From Aulostomus chinensis (lineage: Eukaryota > Chordata > Actinopteri > Syngnathiformes > Aulostomidae): a DNA stretch of 64,000 nt. The stretch is taken from contig JBBMOA010000038.1 of assembly GCA_037954235.1 (NCBI GenBank), forward strand, positions 62,001 through 126,000, in the 5' to 3' direction. Under the pieces are notes generated by a model that was given only the letters and a program-made list of their open reading frames with translations, did no database searches and was not told the origin of the DNA. Both the position numbers and the translations under genes were made by a program. Each line of letters starts with the position of its first letter. Positions within the stretch are counted from its first letter, which is position 1. Of the stretch, positions 37,962 to 50,306 are shown one piece after another.

Positions 37962-39989
37962 GCATCTTTCTATGCTTTCAGGTTGAAACTTGACTGAAAA
38001 CTCACTTTGAACAAAAGTTATGGCATTTTTATGTCACAGGTCACAAATAGTGTTTTCTCAGCGAGAGAAGGCCAAAATGAACACTTCATGCAGAACTCCT
38101 GTATTTTGATGAAAACTCACTGAAATCCACCTGTAACTTCAATTTTATGCATCTTTCTATGCTTTCAGGTTGAAACTTGACTGAAAACTCACTTTGAACA
38201 AAAGTTATGGCATTTTTGTATCACAGGTCACAAATAGTGTTTTCTCAGCGAGAGAAGGCCAAAATGAACACTTCATGCAGAACCCCTGTATTTTGATGAA
38301 AACTCACTGAAATCAAGCTGTAACTTCAAGTTTATGCATCTTTCTATGCTTTCAGGTTGAAACTTGACTGAAAACTCACTTTTAACAAAAGTTATGGCAT
38401 TTTTGTATCACAGGTCACAAATAGTGTTTTCTCAGCGAGAGAAGGCCAAAATGAACACTTCATGCAGAACTCCTGTATTTTGATGAAAACACACTGAAAT
38501 CAAGCTTTAACTTCAAGTTTATGCATCTTTCTATGCTTTCAGGTTGAAACTTGACTGAAAACTCACTTTGAACAAAAGTTATGGCATTTTTGTATCACAG
38601 GTCACAAATAGTGTTTTCTCAGCGAGAGAAGGCCAAAATGAACACTTCATGCAGAACTCCTGTATTTTGATGAAAACTCACTGAAATCAAGCTGTAACTT
38701 CAAGTTTATGCATCTTTCTATGCTTTCAGGTTGAAACTTGACTTAAAAATCACTTTGAACAAAAGTTATGGCATTTTTGTATCACAGGTCACAAATAGTG
38801 TTTTCTCAGCGAGAGAAGGCCAAAATGAACACTTCATGCAGAACTCCTGTATTTTGATGAAAACTCACTGAAATCAAGCTGTAACTTCAAGTTTATGCAT
38901 CTTTCTATGCTTTCAGGTTGAAACTTGACTGAAAACTCACTTTCAACAAAAGTTATGGCTGTTTTGTGTCACAGGACACAAATAGCTTTTTCTCAGAAAG
39001 AGAAGGCCAAAATGAACACTTCATGCAGAACTCCTGTATTTTGATGAAAACTCACTGAAATCAAGCTGTAACTTCAAGTTTATGCATCTTTCTATGCTTT
39101 CAGGTTGAAACTTGACTTAAAAATCACTTTGAACAAAAGTTATGGCATTTTTGTATCACAGGTCACAAATAGTGTTTTCTCAGCGAGAGAAGGCCAAAAT
39201 GAACACTTCTTGCAGAACTCCTGTATTTTGATGAAAACTCACTGAAATCAAGCTGTAACTTCAAGTTTATGCATCTTTCTATGCTTTCAGGTTGAAACTT
39301 GACTGAAAACTCACTTTCAACAAAAGTTATGGCTGTTTTGTGTCACAGGTCACAAATAGCGTTTTCTCAGCGAGAGAAGGCCAAAATGAACACTTCATGC
39401 AGAACTCCTGTATTTTGATGAAAACTCACTGAAATCCACCTGTAACTTCAAGTTTATGCATCTTTCTATGCTTTCAGGTTGAAACTTGACTGAAAACTCA
39501 CTTTGAACAAAAGTTATGGCATTTTTGTGTCACAGGTCACAAATAGTGTTTTCTCAGCGAGAGAAGGCCAAAATGAACACTTCATGCATAACTCCTGTAT
39601 TTTGATGAAAACTCACTGAAATCCACCTGTAACTTCAAGTTTATGCATCTTTCTATGCTTTCAGGTTGAAACTTGACTTAAAACTGACTTTGAACAAAAG
39701 TTATGGCATTTTTGTGTCACAGGTTACAAATAGTGTTTTCTCAGCGAGAGAAGGCCAAAATGAACACTTCATGCAGAACTCCTGTATTTTGATGAAAACT
39801 CACTGAAATCAAGCTGTAACTTCAAGTTTATGCATCTTTCTATGCTTTCAGGTTGAAACTTGACTTAAAAATCACTTTGAACAAAAGTTATGGCATTTTT
39901 GTATCACAGGTCACAAATAGTGTTTTCTCAGCGAGAGAAGGCCAAAATGAACACTTCATGCAGAACTCCTGTATTTTGATGAAAACTCA

Positions 39990-40480
39990 CTGAAATCAAG
40001 CTGTAACTTCAAGTTTATGCATCTTTCCATGCTTTCAAGTTGAAACTTGACTGAAAACTCACTTTCAACAAAAGTTATGGCTGTTTTGTGTCACAGGTCA
40101 CAAATAGCGTTTTCTCAGCAAGAGAAGGCCAAAATGAACACTTCATGCAGAACTCCTGTATTTTGATGAAAACTCACTGAAATCAACTTGTAACTTCAAG
40201 TTTATGTATCTTTCTATGCTTTCAAATTGAAACTTGACTTGAAAATCACTTTGAACAAAAGTTATGGCATTTTTGTATCACAGGGCACAAATAGTGTTTT
40301 CTCAGCGAGAGAAGGCCAAAATGAACACTTCATGCAGAACTCCTGTATTTTGATGAAAACTCACTGAAATCAAGCTGTAACTTAAAGTTTATGAATCTTT
40401 CTATGCTTTCAGGTTGAAACTTGACTTAAAAATCACTTTGAACAAAAGTTATGGCATTTTTGTGTTACAGGTCACAAATA
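39990..40480. repeat. Locally more diverged satellite patch
   Basis: Three adjacent units carry clustered rare changes: CTTTCCATGCTTTCAAG (about 40,025), AACTTGTAAC with TTATGTATC, CTTTCAAATTG and TTGAAAATC (about 40,190-40,245), CAGGGCAC (about 40,283), CTTAAAG with TTATGAATC (about 40,381-40,397) and GTGTTACAGG (about 40,461). Flanking units lack them. The patch may be an older segment missed by homogenisation. It is still fully satellite. Confidence 0.7.
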
Positions 40481-41514
40481 GTGTTTTCTCAGCGAGAGAA
40501 GGCCAAAATGAACACTTCATGCAGAACTCCTGTATTTTGATGAAAACTCACTGAAATCAAGCTCTAACTTCAAGTTTATGCATCTTTCTATGCTTTCAGG
40601 TTGAAACTTGACTGAAAACTCACTTTCAACAAAAGTTATGGCTGTTTTGTGTCACAGGTCACAAATAGCGTTTTCTCAGCAAGAGAAGGCCAAAATGAAC
40701 ACTTCATGCAGAACTCCTGTATTTTGATGAAAACTCACTGAAATCAAGCTGTAACTTCAAGTTTATGCATCTTTCTATGCTTTCAGGTTGAAACTTGACT
40801 TAAAACTCACTTTGAACAAAAGTTATGGCATTTTTGTATCACAGGTAACAAATAGTGTTTTCTCAGCGAGAGAAGGCCAAAATGAACACTTCATGCAGAA
40901 CTCCTGTATTTTGATGAAAACTCATTGAAATCCCCCTGTAACTTCAATTTTGTGCATCTTTCTATGCTTTCAGGTTGAAACTTGACTGAAAACTCACTTT
41001 GAACAAAAGTTATGGCATTTTTGTATCACAGGTCACAAATAGTGTTTTCTCAGCGAGAGAAGGCCAAAATGAACACTTCATGCAGAACTCCTTTATTTTG
41101 ATGAAAACTCACTGAAATCAAGCTGTAACTTCAAGTTTATGCATGTTTCTATGCTTTCAGGTTGAAACTTGACTTAAAAATCACTTTGAACAAAAGTTAT
41201 AGCATTTTTGTATCACAGGTCACAAATAGTGTTTTCTCAGCGAGAGAAGGCCAAAATGAACACTTCATGCAGAACTCCTGTATTTTGATGAAAACTCACT
41301 GAAATCCACCTGTAACTTCAAGTTTATGCATCTTTCTATGCTTTCAGGTTGAAACTTGACTGAAAACTCACTTTGAACAAAAGTTATGGCATTTTTGTGT
41401 CACAGGTCACAAATAGCGTTTTCTCAGCGAGAGAAGGCCAAAATGAACACTTCATGCAGAACTCCTGTATTTTGATGAAAACTCACTGAAATCCACCTGT
41501 AACTTCAAGTTTAT

Positions 41515-41702
41515 TCATCTTTCTATGCTTTCAGGTTGAAACTTGACTGAAAACTCACTTTGAACAAAAGTTATGGCATTATTTTTGTCACAGGTTACAA
41601 ATAGTGTTTTCTCAGCGAGAGAAGGCCAAAATGAACACTTCATGCAGAACTCCTGTATTTTGATGAAAACTCACTGAAATCCACCTGTAACTTCAAGTTT
41701 AT
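41515..41702. repeat. 188-bp unit without an open frame
   Basis: It has GGCATTATTTTTG (about 41,575), but its start reads TTATTCATC instead of TTATGCATC. On the minus strand this turns a TGC codon into TGA, so the 63-codon frame seen in the other 188-bp units is interrupted. This is one reason to think those frames are not maintained by selection. Confidence 0.9.
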
Positions 41703-41889
41703 GCATCTTTCTATGCTTTCAGGTTGAAACTTGACTGAAAACTCACTTTGAACAAAAGTTATGGCATTTTTATGTCACAGGTCACAAATAGTGTTTTCTC
41801 AGCGAGAGAAGGCCAAAATGAACACTTCATGCAGAACTCCTGTATTTTGATGAAAACTCACTGAAATCCACCTGTAACTTCAATTTTAT

Positions 41890-42077
41890 GCATCTTTCTA
41901 TGCTTTCAGGTTGAAACTTGACTGAAAACTCACTTTGAACAAAAGTTATGGCATTATTTTTGTCACAGGTTACAAATAGTGTTTTCTCAGCGAGAGAAGG
42001 CCAAAATGAACACTTCATGCAGAACTCCTGTATTTTGATGAAAACTCACTGAAATCCACCTGTAACTTCAAGTTTAT
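41890..42077. repeat. 188-bp unit
   Basis: GGCATTATTTTTG lies at about 41,951, followed by AGGTTAC. The upstream AATTTTATGC state changes one residue of the minus-strand frame (41,827-42,018) from N to K. It lies 375 bp after the previous 188-bp unit. Confidence 0.92.
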
Positions 42078-43947
42078 GCATCTTTCTATGCTTTCAGGTT
42101 GAAACTTGACTGAAAACTCACTTTGAACAAAAGTTATGGCATTTTTATGTCACAGGTCACAAATAGTGTTTTCTCAGCGAGAGAAGGCCAAAATGAACAC
42201 TTCATGCAGAACTCCTGTATTTTGATGAAAACTCACTGAAATCCACCTGTAACTTCAATTTTATGCATCTTTCTATGCTTTCAGGTTGAAACTTGACTGA
42301 AAACTCACTTTTAACAAAAGTTATGGCATTTTTATGTCACAGGTCACAAATAGTGTTTTCTCAGCGAGAGAAGGCCAAAATGAACACTTCATGCAGAACT
42401 CCTGTATTTTGATGAAAACTCACTGAAATCAAGCTGTAACTTCAAGTTTATGCATCTTTCTATGCTTTCAGGTTGAAACTTGACTTAAAACTCACTTTGA
42501 ACAAAAGTTATGGCATTTTTGTGTCACAGGTCACAAATAGCGTTTTCTCAGCGAGAGAAGGCCAAAATGAACACTTCATGCAGAACTCATGTATTTTGAT
42601 GAAAACTCACTGAAATCCACCTGTAACTTCAAGTTTATGCATCTTTCTATGCTTTCAGGTTGAAACTTGACTGAAAACTCACTTTGAACAAAAGTTATGG
42701 CATTTTTGTGTCACAGGTCACAAATAGTGTTTTCTAAGCGAGAGAAGGCCAAAATGAACACTTCATGCATAACTCCTGTATTTTGATGAAAACTCACTGA
42801 AATCCACCTGTAACTTCAAGTTTATGCATCTTTCTATGCTTTCAGGTTGAAACTTGACTGAAAACTAACTTTGAACAAAAGTTATGGCATTTTTGTGTCA
42901 CAGGTCACAAATAGTGTTTTCTCAGCGAGAGAAGGCCAAAATGAACACTTCATGCAGAACTCCTGAATTTTGATAAAAACTCACTGAAATCCACCTGTAA
43001 CTTCAAGTTTATGCATCTTTCTATGCTTTCAGGTTGAAACTTGACTGAAAACTCACTTTGAACAAAAGTTATGGCTGTTTTGTGTCACAGGTCACAAATA
43101 GCGTTTTCTCAGCGAGAGAAGGCCAAAATGAACACTTCATGCAGAACTCCTGTATTTTGATGAAAACTCACTGAAATCCACCTGTAACTTCAAGTTTATG
43201 CATCTTTCTATGCTTTCAGGTTGAAACTTGACTGAAAACTCACTTTCAACAAAAGTTATGGCTGTTTTGTGTCACAGGTCACAAATAGTGTTTTCTCAGC
43301 GAGAGAAGGCCAAAATGAACACTTCATGCAGAACTCCTGTATTTTGATGAAAACTCACTGAAATCAAGCTGTAACTTCAAGTTTATGCATCTTTCTATGC
43401 TTTCAGGTTGAAACTTGACTGAAAACTCACTTTCAACAAAAGTTATGGCTGTTTTGTATCACAGGTCACAAATAGTGTTTTCTCAGCGAGAGAAGGCCAA
43501 AATGAACACTTCATGCAGAACTCCTTTATTTTGATGAAAACTCACTGAAATCAAGCTGTAACTTCAAGTTTATGCATCTTTCTATGCTTTCAGGTTGAAA
43601 CTTGACTTAAAAATCACTTTGAACAAAAGTTATGGCATTTTTGTATCACAGGTCACAAATAGTGTTTTCTCAGCGAGAGAAGGCCAAAATGAACACTTCA
43701 TGCAGAACTCCTGTATTTTGATGAAAACTCACTGAAGTCAAGCTGTAACTTCAAGTTTATGCATCTTTCTATGCTTTCAGGTTGAAAGTTGACTGAAAAC
43801 TCACTTTGAACAAAAGTTATGGCATTTTTGTGTCACAGGTCACAAATAGCGTTTTCTCAGCGAGAGAAGAACAAAATGAACACTTCATGCAGAACTCCTG
43901 TATTTTGATGAAAACTCACTGAAATCCACCTGTAACTTCAAGTTTAT

Positions 43948-44135
43948 GCATCTTTCTATGCTTTCAGGTTTAAACTTGACTGAAAACTCACTTTGAACAA
44001 AAGTTATGGCATTATTTTTGTCACAGGTTAAAAATAGTGTTTTCTCAGCGAGAGAAGGCCAAAATGAACACTTCATGCAGAACTCCTGTATTTTGATGAA
44101 AACTCACTGAAATCCACCTGTAACTTCAAGTTTAT
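43948..44135. repeat. 188-bp unit with TTTAAAC state
   Basis: It carries GGCATTATTTTTG (about 44,009), GGTTTAAAC and a private AGGTTAAAAATAG. The preceding unit shows the unique GAGAAGAACAAAATG (about 43,865), which destroys the GGCC site. The minus-strand frame is 43,885-44,076. Confidence 0.92.
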
Positions 44136-44696
44136 GCATCTTTCTATGCTTTCAGGTTGAAACTTGACTGAAAACTCACTTTGAACAAAAGTTATGGCAT
44201 TTTTATGTCACAGGTCACAAATAGTGTTTTCTCAGCGAGAGAAGGCCAAAATGAACACTTCATGCAGAACTCCTGTATTTTGATGAAAACTCACTGAAAT
44301 CCACCTGTAACTTCAAGTTTATGCATCTTTCTATGCTTTCAGGTTGAAACTTGACTGAAAACTCACTTTTAACAAAAGTTATGGCATTTTTGTATCACAG
44401 GTCACAAATAGTGTTTTCTCAGCGAGAGAAGGCCAAAATGAACACTTCATGCAGAACTCCTGTATTTTGATGAAAACTCACTGAAATCAAGCTGTAACTT
44501 CAAGTTTATGCATCTTTCTATGCTTTCAGGTTGAAAGTTGACTGAAAACTCACTTTGAACAAAAGTTATGGCATTTTTGTGTCACAGGTCACAAATAGCG
44601 TTTTCTCAGCGAGAGAAGGCCAAAATGAACACTTCATGCAGAACTCCTGTATTTTGATGAAAACTCACTGAAATCCACCTGTAACTTCAAGTTTAT

Positions 44697-45072
44697 GCAT
44701 CTTTCTATGCTTTCAGGTTGAAACTTGACTGAAAACTCACTTTGAACAAAAGTTATGGCATTATTTTTGTCACAGGTTACAAATAGTGTTTTCTCAGCGA
44801 GAGAAGGCCAAAATGAACACTTCATGCAGAACTCCTGTATTTTGATGAAAACTCACTGAAATCCACCTGTAACTTCAAGTTTATGCATCTTTCTATGCTT
44901 TCAGGTTTAAACTTGACTGAAAACTCACTTTGAACAAAAGTTATGGCATTATTTTTGTCACAGGTTACAAATAGTGTTTTCTCAGCGAGAGAAGGCCAAA
45001 ATGAACACTTCATGCAGAACTCCTGTATTTTGATGAAAACTCACTGAAATCCACCTGTAACTTCAAGTTTAT
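44697..45072. repeat. Two consecutive 188-bp units (44697-44884 and 44885-45072)
   Basis: This is the only place where 188-bp units are adjacent. They differ by GGTTGAAAC in the first and GGTTTAAAC in the second, so this is not a simple copy of one unit. Since 188 leaves a remainder of 2 modulo 3, the two minus-strand frames (44,822-45,013 upstream, 44,634-44,825 downstream) overlap by four bases in an ATGA arrangement. It mimics a translationally coupled pair but follows from the period alone. Confidence 0.92.
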
Positions 45073-45589
45073 GCATCTTTCTATGCTTTCAGGTTGAAAC
45101 TTGACTGAAAACTCACTTTGAACAAAAGTTATGGCATTTTTATGTCACAGGTCACAAATAGTGTTTTCTCAGCGAGAGAAGGCCAAAATGAACACTTCAT
45201 GCAGAACTCCTGTATTTTGATGAAAACTCACTGAAATCCACCTCTAACTTCAAGTTTATGCATCTTTCTATGCTTTCAGGTTGAAACTTGACTGACAACT
45301 CACTTTTAACAAAAGTTATGGCATTTTTGTATCACAGGTCACAAATAGTGTTTTCTCAGCGAGAGAAGGCCAAAATGAACACTTCATGCAGAACTCCTGT
45401 ATTTTGATGAAAACTCACTGAAATCAAGCTGTAACTTCAAGTTTATGCATCTTTCTATGCTTTCAGGTTGAAACTTGACTTAAAAATCACTTTGAACAAA
45501 AGTTATGGCATTTTTGTATCACAGGTCACAAATAGTGTTTTCTCAGCGAGAGAAGGCCAAAATGAACACTTCATGCAGAACTCCTGTAT

Positions 45590-46520
45590 TTTGATGAAGA
45601 CTCACTGAAATCAAGCTGTAACTTCAAGTTTATGCAACTTTCTATGCTTTCAGGTTGAAATTTGACTTAAAAATCACTTTGAACAAAAGTTATGGCATTT
45701 TTGTATCACAGGTCACAAATAGTGTTTTCTCAGCGAGAGAAGGCCAAAATGAACACTTCATGCAGAACTCATGTATTTTGATGAAAACTCACTGAAATCA
45801 AGCTGTAACTTCAAGTTTATGAATCTTTCTATGCTTTCAGGTTGAAACTTGACTTAAAAATCACTTTGAACAAAAGTTATGGCATTTTTGTGTCACAGGT
45901 CACAAATATTGTTTTCTCAGCGAGAGAAGGCCAAAATGAACACTTCATGCAGAAGTCCTGTATTTTGATGAAAACTCACTGAAATCAAGCTGTAACTTCA
46001 AGTTTATGCATCTTTCTATGCTTTCAGGTTGAAACTTGACTGAAAACTCACATTCAACAAAAGTTATGGCTGTTTTGTGTCACAGGTCACAAATAGCGTT
46101 TTCTCAGCAAGAGAAGGCCAAAATGAACACTTCATGCAGAACTCCTTTATTTTGATGAAAACTCACTGAAATCAAGCTGTAACTTCAAGTTTATGCATCT
46201 TTCTATGCTTTCAGGTTGAAACTTGACTTAAAAATCACTTTGAACAAAAGTTATGGCATTTTTGTATCACAGGTCACAAATAGTGTTTTCTCAGCGAGAG
46301 AAGGCCAAAATGAACACTTCATGCAGAACTCCTGTATTTTGATGAAAACTCACTGAAATCAAGCTCTAACTTCAAGTTTATGCATCTTTCTATGCTTTCA
46401 GGTTGAAACTTGACTGAAAACTCACTTTGAACAAAAGTTATGGCATTTTTGTGTCACAGGTCACAAATAGTGTTTTCTCAGCGAGAGAAGGCCAAAATGA
46501 ACACTTCAATCATAAATCCT
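45590..46520. repeat. Second locally diverged satellite patch
   Basis: Scattered private changes are concentrated here: GATGAAGACTC (about 45,595), TATGCAACTTTC with TTGAAATTTGAC (about 45,632-45,665), AACTCATG (about 45,767), TTATGAATC (about 45,820), AAATATTG (about 45,905), AGAAGTCC (about 45,952), CACATTCAAC (about 46,049) and ACTTCAATCATAAATCC (about 46,504). The last one hits both the ATGAA/TTCAT dyad and its flank. The sequence remains continuous satellite. Confidence 0.65.
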
Positions 46521-46529
46521 GTATTTTGA

Positions 46530-48251
46530 TGAAAACTCACTGAAATCAAGCTGTAACTTCAAGTTTATGCATCTTTCTATGCTTTCAGGTTGAAACTTGA
46601 CTGAAAACTCACTTTCAACAAAAGTTATGGCTGTTTTGTGTCACAGGTCACAAATAGCGTTTTCTCATCAAGAGAAGGCCAAAATGAACACTTCATGCAG
46701 AACTCCTGTATTTTGATGAAAACTCACTGAAATCAAGCTGTCACTTCAAGTTTATGCATCTTTCTATGCTTTCAGGTTGAAACTTGACTTAAAACTCACT
46801 TTGAACAAAAGTTATGGCATTTTTGTATCACAGGTCACAAATAGTGTTTTCTCAGCGAGAGAAGGCCAAAATGAACACTTCATGCAGAACTCCTGTATTT
46901 TGATGAAAACTCATTGACATCCACCTGTAACTTCAATTTTGTGCATCTTTCTATGCTTTCAGGTTGAAACTTGACTGAAAACTCACTTTGAACAAAAGTT
47001 ATGGCATTTTTTTATCACAGGTCACAAATAGTGTTTTCTCAGCGAGAGAAGGCCAAAATGAACACTTCATGCAGAACTCCTGTATTTTGATGAAAACTCA
47101 CTGAAATCCACCTGTAACTTCAAGTTTATGCATCTTTCTATGCTTTCAGGTTGAAACTTGACTGAAAACTCACTTTGAACAAAAGTTATGGCATTTTTGT
47201 GTCACAGGTTACAAATAGTGTTTTCTCAGCGAGAGAAGGCCAAAATGAACACTTCATGCAGAACTCCTGTATTTTGATGAAAACTCACTGAAATCAAGCT
47301 GTAACTTCAAGTTTATGCATCTTTCTATGCTTTCAGGTTGAAACTTGACTTAAAAATCACTTTGAACAAAAGTTATGGCATTTTTTTATCACAGGTCACA
47401 AATAGTGTTTTCTCAGCGAGAGAAGGCCAAAATGAACACTTCATGCAGAACTCCTGTATTTTGATGAAAACTCACTGAAATCCACCTGTAACTTCAAGTT
47501 TATGCATCTTTCTATGCTTTCAGGTTGAAACTTGACTGAAAACTCACTTTGAACAAAAGTTATGGCATTTTTATTTCACAGGTCACAAATAGTGTTTTCT
47601 CAGCGAGAGAAGGCCAAAATGAACACTTCATGCAGAACTCCTGTATTTTGATGAAAACTCACTGAAATCAAGCTGTAACTTCAAGTTTATGCATCTTTCT
47701 ATGCTTTCAGGTTGAAACTTGACTGAAAACTCACTTTCAACAAAAGTTATGGCTGTTTTGTGTCACAGGTCACAAATAACGTTTTCTCAGCAAGAGAAGG
47801 CCAAAATGAACACTTCATGCAGAACTCCTGTATTTTGATGAAAACTCACTGAAATCAAGCTGTAACTTCAAGTTTATGCATCTTTCTATGCTTTCAGGTT
47901 GAAACTTGACTTAAAACTCACTTTGAACAAAAGTTATGGCATTTTTGTATCACAGGTCACAAATAGTGTTTTCTCAGCGAGAGAAGGCCAAAATGAACAC
48001 TTCATGCAGAACTCCTGTATTTTGATGAAAACTCATTGAAATCCACCTGTAACTTCAAGTTTGTGCATCTTTCTATGCTTTCAGGTTGAAACTTGACTGA
48101 AAACTCACTTTGAACAAAAGTTATGGCATTTTTATGTCACAGGTCACAAATAGTGTTTTCTCAGCGAGAGAAGGCCAAAATGAACACTTCATGCAGAACT
48201 CCTGTATTTTGATGAAAACTCATTGAAATCCACCTGTAACTTCAATTTTTT
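46530..48251. repeat. Satellite units without a clear block assignment
   Basis: About nine units mix the CTGTTTT/GCAAGAG, TTAAAACTCAC, TTTTTTATCAC, GGTTAC and TTTATGTCAC haplotypes. Single oddities are TTTCTCATCAAGAG (about 46,665), AGCTGTCACTTC (about 46,737), CATTGACATCC (about 46,914), AAATAACGTTTTC (about 47,774) and AATTTTTTGC (about 48,244). I see no gene and no other DNA. Confidence 0.65.
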
Positions 48252-48439
48252 GCATCTTTCTATGCTTTCAGGTTTGAAACTTGACTGAAAACTCACTTTG
48301 AACAAAAGTTATGGCATTTTTTTATCACAGGTCACAAATAGTGTTTTCTCAGCGAGAGAAGGCCAAAATGAACACTTCATGCAGAACTCCTGTATTTTGA
48401 TGAAAACTCACTGAAATCAAGCTGTAACTTCAAGTTTAT
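48252..48439. repeat. 188-bp unit of a different kind (GGTTTGAAAC)
   Basis: The extra base is a T in CAGGTTTGAAACTTG (about 48,271), not the usual GGCATTATTTTTG insertion. It therefore arose independently and does not create the 63-codon frame. Confidence 0.9.
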
Positions 48440-49187
48440 GCATCTTTCTATGCTTTCAGGTTGAAACTTGACTTAAAACTCACTTTGAACAAAAGTTATG
48501 GCATTTTTATGTCACAGGTCACAAATAGTGTTTTCTCAGCGAGAGAAGGCCAAAATGAACACTTCATGCAGAACTCCTGTATTTTGATGAAAACTCATTG
48601 AAATCCACCTGTAACTTCAAGTTTGTGCATCTTTCGATGCTTTCAGGTTGAAACTTGACTGAAAACTCACTTTGAACAAAAGTTATAGCTGTTTTGTATC
48701 ACAGGTCACAAATAGTGTTTTCTCAGCGAGAGAAGGCCAAAATGAACACTTCATGCAGAACTCCTGTATTTTGATGAAAACTCACTGAAATCCACCTGTA
48801 ACTTCAAGTTTATGCATCTTTCTATGCTTTCAGGTTGAAACTTGACTGAAAACTCACTTTGAACAAAAGTTATGGCATTTTTGTATCACAGGTCACAAAT
48901 AGCGTTTTCTCAGCGAGAGAAGGCGAAAATGAACACTTCATGCAGAACTCCTGTATTTTGATGAAAACTCACTGAAATCCACCTGTAACTTCAAGTTTAT
49001 GCATCTTTCTATGCTTTCAGGTTGAAACTTGACTGAAAACTCACTTTCAACAAAAGTTATGGCATTTTTGTGTCACATGTTACAAATAGTGTTTTCTCAG
49101 CGAGAGAAGGCCAAAATGAACACTTCATGCAGAACTCCTGTATTTTGATGAAAACTCACTGAAATCCACCTGTAACTTCAAGTTTAT

Positions 49188-49372
49188 GCATCTTTCAATG
49201 CTTTCAGGTTGAAACTTGACTGAAAACTCACTTTTAACAAAGTTATGGCATTTCTTGTCACAGGTCACAAATAGTGTTTTCTCAGCGAGAGAAGGCCAAA
49301 ATGAACACTTCATGCAGAACTCCTGTATTTTGATGAAAACTCACTGAAATCAAGCTGTAACTTCAAGTTTAT
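49188..49372. repeat. 185-bp unit (two one-base deletions)
   Basis: AACAAAGTTATGG (about 49,236) and GGCATTTCTTGTCAC (about 49,247) are each one base short. The two losses shift the minus-strand frame by the same amount modulo 3 as the +1 insertion elsewhere, so a 62-codon frame opens (49,125-49,313) by a different route. The preceding unit has CACATGTTAC (about 49,076). Confidence 0.88.
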
Positions 49373-50120
49373 GCATCTTTCTATGCTTTCAGGTTGAAAC
49401 TTGACTTAAAAATCACTTTGAACAAAAGTTATGGCATTTTTGTATCACAGGTCACAAATAGTGTTTTCTCAGCGAGAGAAGGCCAAAATGAACACTTCAT
49501 GCAGAACTCCTTTATTTTGATGAAAACTCACTGAAATCAAGCTGTAACTTCAAGTTAATGCATCTTTCTATGCTTTCAGGTTGAAACTTGACTTAAAAAT
49601 CACTTTGAACAAAAGTTATGGCATTTTTGTATCACAGGTCACAAATAGTGTTTTCTCAGCGAGAGAAGGCCAAAATGAACACTTCATGCAGAACTCCTGT
49701 ATTTTGATGAAAACTCACTGAAATCAAGCTGTAACTTCAAGTTTATGCATCTTTCTATGCTTTCAGGTTGAAACTTGACTGAAAACTCACTTTGAACAAA
49801 AGTTATGGCATTTTTGTGTCACAGGTCACAAATAGCATTTTCTCAGCGAGAGAAGGCCAAAATGAACACTTCATGCAGAACTCCTGTATTTTGATGAAAA
49901 CTCACTGAAATCCACCTGTAACTTCAACTTTATGCATCTTTCTATGCTTTCAGGTTGAAACTTGACTGAAAACTCACTTTCAACAAAAGTTATGGCATTT
50001 TTGTGTCACAGGTTACAAATAGTGTTTTCTCAGCGAGAGAAGGCCAAAATGAACACTTCATGCAGAACTCCTGTATTTTGATGAAAACTCACTGAAATCC
50101 ACCTGTAACTTCAAGTTTAT

Positions 50121-50306
50121 GCATCTTTCTATGCTTTCAGGTTGAAACTTGACTGAAAACTCACTTTGAACAAAAGTTATGGCATTTTTATGTCACAGGT
50201 CACAAATAGTGTTTTCTCAGCGAGAGAAGGCCAAAACAACACTTCATGCAGAACTCCTGTATTTTGATGAAAACTCATTGAAATCCACCTGTAAATTCAA
50301 GTCTGT
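50121..50306. repeat. 186-bp unit (CCAAAACAACAC)
   Basis: CCAAAACAACACTTC at about 50,231 replaces CCAAAATGAACACTTC, losing one base and one arm of the ATGAA/TTCAT dyad. The same unit has GTAAATTC and AAGTCTGTGC near its end. Confidence 0.88.

Larger units (their letters stand above)
34783..39644. repeat. Displaced 22-unit copy: 34783-35530 again at 38897-39644
   Basis: Four units recur at 4,114 bp (22 x 187): AGCTTTTTCTCAGAAAG (34,871 and 38,985), CTTCTTGCAG (about 35,093 and 39,207), a CTGTTTT/AGCG unit, and CATGCATAACTCC (about 35,470 and 39,584). The distance is exact because a 186-bp and a 188-bp unit between them cancel. Confidence 0.8.
36061..41110. repeat. Displaced 26-unit copy tagged by AAATCCCCCTG
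   Basis: CATTGAAATCCCCCTG followed by AATTTTGTGC and a TTTATTTTG unit occurs at 36,061 and 40,923, which is 4,862 bp (26 x 187) apart, and nowhere else that I saw. Only about one to two units match on each side, so this is a short surviving piece of an older exchange or a local conversion tract. Confidence 0.6.
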
